Source: Podospora bellae-mahoneyi (Eukaryota > Ascomycota > Sordariomycetes > Sordariales > Podosporaceae). From it: a DNA stretch of 64,000 nucleotides. Of this stretch, positions 55,031-64,000 are shown piece by piece (the first letter of the stretch is position 1; each line of letters starts with the position of its first letter). The stretch is taken from NCBI RefSeq assembly GCF_035222275.1, contig NW_026946360.1, positions 1,054,001-1,118,000 of the forward strand. Direction: 5' to 3'. Position numbers and translations under genes: made by a program. Below the pieces are notes generated by a model. The model was not told the DNA's origin. It searched no databases and saw only the letters and a program-made list of their open reading frames with translations.

Positions 55031-58000
55031 CGTTATATATTTACTTTAACTCTATTATAAATAAATTAAAAGCGTTTTTTTACTATTATAGCTGGACTTA
55101 AAAACGTTTAAATAGAAAGCGTCCCGCCTAACTTAAGTAGTAAGGGACTTACCACTATTAATACTCGACCTACTATAAAGTAAGTAATATAGTATTTTAA
55201 GGAACTTAAAAACGAAGCTTAGTAAATTCGGAAATAGATTATTACTATATTAACCTTACTTAAAATAATACCTAAATTCCTGGTACCGGAACGCTATAAA
55301 GGAAAAAAAGTAAAACTTAAAGGGTTTTTAATTTAATTTAAAATTTATTTTCGTTAATATCTAAATTAATTTACTAACGAAAAGTTAAAAGTTATTTTCG
55401 CGGTTATTAAATTTAAAGATAAGGCTTTTACGTAGTTCGAACCTATTTTTAATAATTATTATAAGGAGGAGCCGTCCGATTAAGAAAAAATTATTATAAA
55501 ATACTTCGAAAGCTACCGTATCTTTAAAACTAAGCTTAAAGAGGTATTTAGGGAGTACGATAAAGTAAAGTACGCGTAAGAAAGGCTCGTAAACCTACGT
55601 TAAACGCGTTTAATAATTAATTATATAATTTTATTTAAGATCGATAGTTTATATAATACTATTAACGATAAAGGATTAATATAGTTTTTTTATAATAACT
55701 TTAAGGAAAAAGTAAAGGATAAATTATATAAAGAGTTAAGGCTTAATACTATTAATAAGTATATTACTATAGTTATACGGATCGACGATCGGTAGTTTTA
55801 GCGTCGTACGGAGAAGAAGGGCAGTAATAGGGGCCATTACGGTAATAAAGGGTACTTTAATAATAACCGTTTTAACGATAAACGTAAGAGGCAATACCCT
55901 AATATTAATTATTCCGGTATTATATATTTAAGACCGATAGATATTAATATTATATAGTAATAAAGGCCGTAAGGCCGAGGCTAAGGTAGAGATAATTTTA
56001 AGTATTTTAATTATAGTAAAGTAAAATACTTTAAAAAAAACTATAAGGTACTTAAGCAATTCGGTTAAAAAAAAAAATCGTAATTATTATTATATTAAAA
56101 GGACCGAGGGTTATAAAAATAATAATTATCGGGTATTAATAAGGCGGAGTAATAAGATTAAAAGGAGATTTTAATTAATATACCGAATAAAAGGAAATAG
56201 AGTTTTAAAAATTACGGGAAATAGTAAAAAAGCTAAAGGTAAAGTATAAGGAAAGAGATTTTTAAATATAAATATTATAAAATTAATTAGTATAAATTAT
56301 TATAGAAATTATTATAGAAATCGCTAAAGGTAATAATTATATATAAAAATTTATTAAATAAATAATATTAAAGAGGTAGTATAATAAATATAAATTTATT
56401 ATTTTATAGAATATATCGTAGCCTATAAAGCTTATATATAAGAGCTAGGAAAAGTATTAAAAAAGTAGGAAAGTCGCTAATATTAGGATCGTAAAGAGGC
56501 TAAAAAATATATTAATACCTATATAATATATACCCTATAAGGGAAATATAATATAATTTTACTTTAAATATCCGGAATATTAAAAAATATTTTAGTTTTA
56601 ATATATTATATATAGATATATAAAGTACTACTAAAGTAAATTACTATACGGCTATTAGCCGGTACGTAAGGTAGGTAAGGAGGGTAAACTATAATTAATT
56701 AAAAAAACTATAATTAAATAGGAAAAAGCTTAGTAAAAAGACCTAAATAACTATCTTTTATAGAAGGTTTAAAACCTAGTTAAATTAAAAGATAGCCTCC
56801 AGGTTATATAGATCGTACTAAGGTATACGAAATATTATATCGAGTACGTAAAAGATTAAAATACGGATAATAGTATATATTTTTTAAAGGAAATAATATT
56901 AGGATAGTACTTAAACTTAGACTACGTTATATATTTACGAGAGAAGGTTAAGCGATATTATTAAGATAAAGTATATAAAATTAAGTAAAAGAACTATTAT
57001 TAAATAAAGATATAAAAAAGTATTAAAGAAGTAAAAAATAAAAAATAGGAGGAAGCTAGGCGGGTATAGTTAAAAAACTTTATATTATTAATTAATCCGG
57101 GGTAGAAAGACGCTTTTAAACGATATAATTATTTAAAAAACGATTCGCGGTTCTTCGCGGGGGCCATTAACCTTTAACGGACTACGAATAGTATTTTCGA
57201 AAGTATTAACGTAAAGTAAAAATATAAAATAACGACCCGAGGCTTATTAGTAAGGTCGCTATTATATAAGGAAAAAATAAAAAAAATAAATACCTTTAGG
57301 TTATTATATAATAAAAGGATCTTTAAATAATAATATTAATAAATAATAATATAGAAATAAACCTAATTTTGCTATAGTTCGTATATTAGGCCCGGATACT
57401 ATAGAAGAAAAAGAAGGAATAGATCGTTATATAAGGACTATTTCGTACGCAAAAGGTCTATAGGGAAATACTACCCCTAGATATTATAGTCGAAGGAAAA
57501 ATAACTTTAGTTATATTCGATATTATAAATATAAGACCCTCGAAAGATATAATTTTAAAGTAATTATAGTATAAAGATTATAATTTAAATATTAATTAGA
57601 GGGATAGTAATTACTTATAATTAAAAGAACTTTAAAAGTATTTAGCTAATAATAGGAGATTAGGAGTACGTACGGAGTAGAGTGCGGAATAAGTACCTTC
57701 TATAGTACTACCGTAAGGAGCTTAAGAAGTAATAGTATACTCTATCGATATAGGCGGTAAAATCGAAAAAGTAAAGTTAATAACGTTAGTAAAGATATTA
57801 AAAGTTAATAAGTACGTTTATTATAATAACGTAGAAAAAAATAAGAAAAAAGTAATACCGGTAGAATATCGAGGATACTTAGCCTTTACGGCTAAGTACT
57901 TAAAGGGGCTTTTAAAGCGAGGGCCGTAAAACTACGAAATTAAGTTAAAAAAAGGAATTAAATTATAATTATTTAAGGTATATTATATTAACGATAAATA

Positions 58001-60696
58001 AAATAAAGAATTACGGAAGTATTTAAACGAGAATTTAAAGAAAAGCTATATTGAGGAGTCTATATTACTAATAAAATACCCCGTTTTTTTTATACCGAAG
58101 AAAGATAATAACTTACGATTATATATAAATTACTAATAATTAAATAATAAAATAATAAAAAATAATTATTTACTATTATTAATATCTAAATTATAAAATT
58201 AATTAGTAAAGGCGCGATACTTTATACGCTTAAATATACCTATTAGGTATACCTATATACGGATTAAAGAAGGAGATAAATAGAAGATAGCGTTTCGTAC
58301 GCCCTATAGTTATTTCGAGTATCTCGTAATACTATTTAGGTTAATTAATACGCCTGTAACGTTCTAATCTCTCGTTAACTATACGATACGGAAATACCTT
58401 GATAAAATAGTAGTATACTATCTTAATAACGTTCTTATCTATTTACGTACTTTGGAGGAGCATAAGCGGTACGTACGAGAGATACTCGACGCGCTACACG
58501 GAGCCGGACTCTTAATTAATAAAAAGAAAAGCGAGTTTTACGTATAAAAGATAGTATATTTAGGATATTTAATATCGTTAAGTAAGGTTTATATAAAATT
58601 TAAGAAAATTATAGTAATTAAAGATTAGTTTACGCCGTAGTTATAAATATACGTTAAGGAATTTTTAAAGTTTATAAACTTTTATTAAATATTTATTCGA
58701 AGATACGTAAATATCGCGAAGTTTTTTAATTATTTAATTAAAAAAAATATAGAGTTTTAGTAAAGGTAAGAAAAAAAGTAGGCCTTTTAGGAACTAAAAA
58801 AGGTTATTTTAAAGGACTTAATATTTAAATTATTAAACCCTAATCGATTATTTAAAATTAAAGTAAATATATTAAACTATACGATTAGTAAGTAATTAAG
58901 ATAAAGAAATAACGATAGTAAATTATATTTAATAACCTTTTTTTTTAAAAAAACTTAAGGAAATATATTAAAATTATTTAATTTATAATAAAAAACTACT
59001 CGCTATTATTAAAACGTTCGAGAAGTAAAAGCTATACTTTAATAGTATTAAGTATAAAGTATAGGTCTATATAGATTATAAAAACCTATAATACTTTACT
59101 ATTACGAAGGTCCTTAACGCGCGATAAATATAATAGTTAGAATTTTTTTCGGAATTTAATTTCTAAATTAATTATAAAAAGGGATCGGAGAACGCTAGAA
59201 TAAACGTATTTAATTAGCGTACCGATTACTATAAAGATATACTTAAAGAGTTATTACTATTATTTAAAGAAACGCTTAATAATATTTTTAAATATTTATT
59301 ATAACCGTAAATAAAGTATTATATAGTATATCGCGAGAAAGTTACTTTTAGTAAATATTAAAGGAAACTAGGCACTAATATTACGGAGTAATATTAATAG
59401 GAAAAGCTAGAGCTACAGGGTATCTAGAAAGATAGCCAGAGAAGACTATAGTATAAAAATCGGGCGTACGTAAAGCCAAATAATCAGACGATACTAATAA
59501 TAGATATTTACGTATCGAAGCTCAAAGGATATATAGGTATCGCTAAGATTATAGAAAAGATTAAATAGCACTTTAATTAGCCGAGGATTAAGGACGATAT
59601 TAAGGAAACTATTTAATTATATTATACGTACGAAAAAACGAAGGTTACGAGGTATAAACTTTACGGATTTCTAAAACTATTATTAATAACGGAACGACTA
59701 TAGAGTTTAATTATAATAAACTTTATTATTAAATTATTAAAGTTTAAAGATACGGTAACCGGCGTTAAGTACGATAGTATATTAATAGTAGTCGATAGGC
59801 TTATTAAGTAAATATATTTTTTATTATATAAGGAAACTTAGTCGGTAAAATAATTAACGAACGTAGTATTATAATATATTATAGTAATATATATATAATT
59901 AAAGAAGTTTATTACGGATCGCGATACTAAATTTATATCGAAATTTTAAAGAGCGTTAATAACGAGGCTAGGGGTAGTAAATAAAGTATTATCGGCCTAC
60001 TATCTTTAAATAAACGGTTAGATAGAGCGGTTTAACTAAATCGTAAAATAATATTTATAGAATTATATTAATTTTAAGTAAAATAATTAAATTAAATTAT
60101 TATTTATAATATAATTAACGTATAATATATCGCTAACGGAAACTACGAAAGTTATACCCTTCTTTACGAATTTCGGCTACGAAATAAACCTACGGTAAGG
60201 ACTTACCGTTAAGGTACTTAAAGCCGGGGTTAAGGTAAATAAAATATATATATTTTATAGTAAGTTTAAATAAAAACTAAAGTTTATAAAGGAAAAAATA
60301 CAGAAATACTATAATATTAAAAAGCTCGAGGGACCTTACCTTAAAAAGGGAAATATAATATTCTTTTTTATATGCAATTTACATACTAAAAGACCTAATA
60401 AGAAGCTAGACCATAGGTAAGTAGGCCCGTTTAAGGTTAAAAGGAAGATATCGGAGACGGTATTCGAACTGGAGCTACCCCGTACGATACGTTTACAGTC
60501 ACATACCTTTTATATCTTACTTCTGGAGCCCGCATTATTAGCAAATAAAGCTAATATATAGGCCGTAGCGGAGGACGAAGAAGAAAAGTATAATATAGAA
60601 GAAATATTAGATTTACGGTTTAATAAAGGCTAATTAAAATATTTAATTAGTTAGTTAAGATATCCGGTTATAGATAATTCGTAAAAGCTATAAATA
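55031..60696 (+). mobile_element. Ty3/Gypsy internal region, heavily RIP-broken
   Basis: About 5.7 kb. Remnants in order: gag (about 55.1-56.3 kb, with a zinc-knuckle relic near 56.0 kb), protease area, reverse transcriptase (about 58.0-58.7 kb), RNase H (about 59.0-59.3 kb) and integrase (about 59.5-60.4 kb). RT before integrase is the Ty3/Gypsy order. It has no open frame of useful length and too many breaks to count. Flanking LTRs are of two U3 types (B left, A right), so it is not a simple matched element. The oldest-looking of the internal copies by AT content. Confidence 0.82.
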
Positions 60697-61141
60697 TGTC
60701 ACAGTTAACCCAACGGCAGGCCGCGTAGTATGTGGGGCGCGGGGCGTTCCCAGCCAATCATTAAGGAAACTAGGAGGCAGCCAATCAAGGCTGGCCAGAA
60801 GTGCTACGGCGCCAAGAGGCCTGAGCAGTCTGCAGGATGCAAGATGCTACGGGTGATCGAAGGTATAGCACGATGAGCACTTCGCAGGATGCAAAGTGCT
60901 AGGAGTGATCGGGGCCGTAGCAGGGCGAGCACCTCAGGGCCCCGAAGTCTATATATACAGAGGAACTAGCTAGTATAGATAGATAGTTCCGCAGTATACA
61001 ATTTTAAGTTGTATTCACGGTATCTTATATTTATATTAAAATATTTTATCGTATACTATTTAACTATACCGAACCAGGATTATTTAAAAGTAGCCTTTAA
61101 CCGGTATCCCTTTTAGAGGTTTTAAATAGGGATTCGTTATA
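60697..61141 (+). mobile_element. LTR, type A, Gypsy fossil
   Basis: 445 bp, TGTCACAGTTAACCC..TTCGTTATA. It is the right LTR of the 55 kb internal region and also the left LTR of the next one. U3 shares the 50-bp direct repeats and TATA (near 60949) with the other type A LTRs. U3 differs little from the 63112 copy; the part downstream differs much more, mostly by transitions. Confidence 0.82.
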
Positions 61142-63111
61142 CGTTATATATTTACTTTAACTTTATTACGGATAAATTAAAGGCGTCTTTTTACTACTAT
61201 AGCCGGACCTAAGAACGTTTAAATAAAAAGCGTCCCGCCTAGCCTAAGTAACGAGGGACCTTCCTCCAGTACTAATATTCGACTTACCGTAGAATAGATA
61301 ATATAGCGTTTTAAGGAATTTAAGAACGAAGCTTAATAAATTCGGGAGTAAATTATTGCTATATTAACTTTACTTAAAGTAATACCTAAATTCCTAATAC
61401 TAGAGTACTATAGAGGAAAAAAAGTAAAGCTTAAAGGATTTTTAATTTAATTTAAAATCTATTTTCGTTAATACTTAAATTAATTTACTAACGAAAAGTC
61501 GAAGGTTATTTTCGCGGCTACTAGACTTAAAGATAGGGCTTTTGCGTAGTTCGAGCCTATCCTCGATAACTACTATAAGGAGGAGCCGTCCGATTAAGAG
61601 AAAATTACTATAGAATACTTTAAGAGTTACCGTATCTTTAAAATTAAGTTTAAGGAGGTATTTAGGGAGTACGATAAAGTAAAGCGCGCGTAGGAGAGGC
61701 TCGTAAATCTACGTTAAACGCGCTTAATAGTTAATTACGCGGCTTTATTTAAGATCGATAGCTTACGTAGTACTATTAACGATAAGGGGTTAATATAACT
61801 TTTCTATAATAACCTTAAAGAAAAAGTAAAGGATAAATTATATAAAAAGTCGAGGCTTAATACTATTAATAAGTATATTACTATAGCTATACGGATCGAC
61901 GATCGGTAGTTCTAGCGTCGTACGGAGAAGAAGGGTAATAATAGGGGTCACTACGGTAATAAGGGGCACTTTAGTAATAACCGTTTTAACGATAAACGTA
62001 AAAGATAATACTTTAGTACTAGTTACTCCGGTATTATATACTTAAGACTAATAAATATTAATATTATATAATAGTAGAGGCCGTAAAGCCGAGGTTAAGG
62101 TAAGGATAATTTTAAGTATTTTAATTATAGTAAAGTAAAATACTTTAAGAAAGATTATAAAGTACTTAAGCGATTCGGTTAAAAAAAGGAGATTATAATT
62201 ACTACTATATTAAAAAGACCGAGGGTTATAAAGGTAATAATTATTAGGTATTAATAAAATAAAGTAATAAGATTAAAGGAAAACTTTAATTAATATACCG
62301 AATAAAAGGAAGTAGAGTTTTAGGAGTTATAAAAAATAGTAAAAAAGTTAAAGGTAAAGTATAAAGAAAAAGATTTTTAAATATAAGTATTATAAAATTA
62401 ATTAATACGGATTATTATAGAAATTATTATAAAAATCGTTAAAGGTAATAGTCCCGCGTAAGGACCTACTAAATAAATAATACCGGAGAGGTAATACGGT
62501 AAATATAAATTTACTATCTTATAGGATATATTATAGCCTATAAAGCTTATATATAAAAGCTAAAAAAAATATTAAAAAGGTAAGAAAGTCGTTAATATTA
62601 AAATCGTAAAATTATTAAAAGATATAGAGATACCTATATAATATATACCTTATAAAAGAAATATAGTATAACTTTATTCTAGGTATCTAGAATATCGGAA
62701 GGTACCTTAGTTTTAGTATATTATATACGGATATATAAAGTATTATTAAAGTAAGTTACTATACGGCTATTAACCGGTATATAAAGTAAATAAAAAGAGT
62801 AAAATATAGTTAATTAGGAAGATTATAGTTAAATAGGAAAAGGCCTAGTAGGAGGACCTAAACGACTACCTCTTATAAAAGGTTTAAGACCCGGTTAAAT
62901 TAAAGGGTAACCTTTAGATTATATAGATTATACTAAGGTATGCGAGATACTACGTCGAGTATATAGAAGGTTGGAATATAGACGATAGCGTATATTTTTT
63001 AAAGGAAGTAATACTAGGATAGTACCTAAGCCTAGACTGCGCTATATATCTATAAAAGAAAGTTAAGCGATATTATTAAAATAAGGTATATAAGACTAAA
63101 TAAAAGAACCG
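61142..63111 (+). mobile_element. Ty3/Gypsy internal region, 5' part, broken
   Basis: About 2 kb corresponding to 55031-57000 of the neighbouring copy (gag and the following part, no RT). It ends abruptly at the LTR at 63112, as expected if a younger element inserted here. It is RIP-altered throughout. Confidence 0.78.
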
Positions 63112-63556
63112 TGTCACAGTTAACCCAACGGCAGGCCGCGCAGTAGGTGGGGCGCGGGGCGTCCCCAGCCAATCATTAAGGGAACCAGGAGGCAGCCAAT
63201 CAAGGCTGGCCAGGAGTGCTACGGCGCCAAGAGGCCTGAGCAGTCTGCAGGATGCAAGATGCTACGGGTGATCGAAGGCATAGCACGACGAGCACTCCGC
63301 AGGATGCAAAGTGCTATGAGTGATCGGGGCCGTAGCAGGGCGAGCACCTCAAGGCCCCGAGGTCTATATATACGGAGGAACTGGCTGGTATAGATAGACA
63401 GTTCCGCAGTATGCAATTTCAAGTTGTATTCACGGTATCTTGTGTTTATATTGAGACATCTTGTCGTATATTGTTTAGCTGTACCGAACCAGGATTATTC
63501 AGAAGTAGCCTTTAACCGGTATCCCTTTCAGAGATTCTGGATAGGGGTTCGTTATA
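63112..63556 (+). mobile_element. LTR, type A, youngest copy
   Basis: 445 bp with the least RIP in the block. TATA near 63363. Inserted after AACCG (possible target site) within the previous internal region. Confidence 0.82.
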
Positions 63557-64000
63557 CGTTACATACTTACTTTAACTCTGTTACGGATAAATTAAAGGCG
63601 TCTTTTTACTACTATGGCCGGACTTAAGAACGTTTAGATGGGAGGCGTCCCGCCTAGCCCAAGCAGTGAGGGACCTACCACTACCAGCACTCGACCTACC
63701 GCAGAGTAGGTAATACGGCGTTTTAAGGAACTCGAGGACGAGGCTTAGTAGACTCGGGAGCAGATTATTGCTATATTAACCTTACTTAAGGTGGTACCTA
63801 AGTTCCCGGCACCGGAGCGCTATGGAGGAGGAAAGGCAGAGCTTAGAGGGTTCTTAATCTAGCTTAAGACCTATTTTTATTAATACCTAAACTAATTTAC
63901 TAACGAAAAGTCGAAGGTTATTTTCGCGGCTATTAGACTTAAGGATAGGGCTCTTGCGTAGTTCGAGCCTATCCTCGATAATTACTACGAGGAAGAGCCG
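63557..64000 (+). mobile_element. Ty3/Gypsy internal region start (gag part), cut by window end
   Basis: Matches the starts of the internal regions at 55031 and 61142 but is GC-richer, with many C and G positions retained that are T and A there. It continues past the window. It is broken, but looks like the youngest copy. Confidence 0.78.

Noticed and set aside
63219-63422. 67-codon minus-strand frame in the LTR, also present at 51663-51860
   Set aside because: Both lie in U3 of type A LTRs, so similarity is due to the shared LTR; no coding signal and the start is not ATG-based in all copies.

Overview
The window looks like nuclear DNA of a filamentous ascomycete, most likely a member of the Sordariales. 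Genes are split by short (about 50-80 nt) GT-AG introns, upstream regions carry TACC/GGTA microsatellites, one tRNA gene has a canonical intron, and the repeats carry the C-to-T / G-to-A signature of repeat-induced point mutation (RIP). The order-level placement is an inference from style and protein families, not from a search.

Layout. 1-49.4 kb is a gene-bearing region with about 20 protein genes, one tRNA and several broken host genes. In order: the reductase half of a CYP505-type self-sufficient P450 (cut by the window edge); a conserved two-helix membrane protein of unknown role; a secreted GMC oxidoreductase; two decayed copies of an APH-type kinase on either side of a Cys-rich exon-like segment; tRNA-Leu(AAG); an EXPERA protein; a secreted single-span membrane protein; a feruloyl esterase with CBM1; a CinA relic with an internal deletion inside a gene-poor 5.5 kb; a Zn2Cys6 regulator; an HSL-type esterase; an APH-fold protein lacking its metal-binding Asp; an AAA ATPase; a Yvc1-like vacuolar cation channel; a GH128-like GPI protein; an SDR; a flavin-type split-barrel protein with a membrane tail; a proline-rich protein with a Cys/His zinc motif; a SET protein; a berberine-bridge-type FAD oxidase with a suspect splice acceptor; a secreted GDPD; a dead paralogue of the AAA ATPase; and a membrane-anchored pepsin-fold protein without catalytic Asp.

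49.4-64 kb is a gene-free, very AT-rich RIP block. It contains Ty3/Gypsy LTR fossils stacked in and next to one another (LTRs at 49.7, 50.3, 51.6, 54.6, 60.7 and 63.1 kb), a foldback-like inverted repeat built from roughly 201-bp tandem units, a 61-bp minisatellite with a 368-bp higher-order period, and a short repeat resembling a DNA-transposon end.

No biosynthetic cluster or operon-like system is evident. The genes are mostly independent: secreted carbohydrate and lignocellulose enzymes (feruloyl esterase, GMC and FAD oxidases, GH128-like protein) mixed with housekeeping and accessory genes. The strongest themes are loss of catalytic residues in otherwise open genes, RIP-like damage in duplicated host genes, and LTRs in which RIP begins only downstream of the TATA box.
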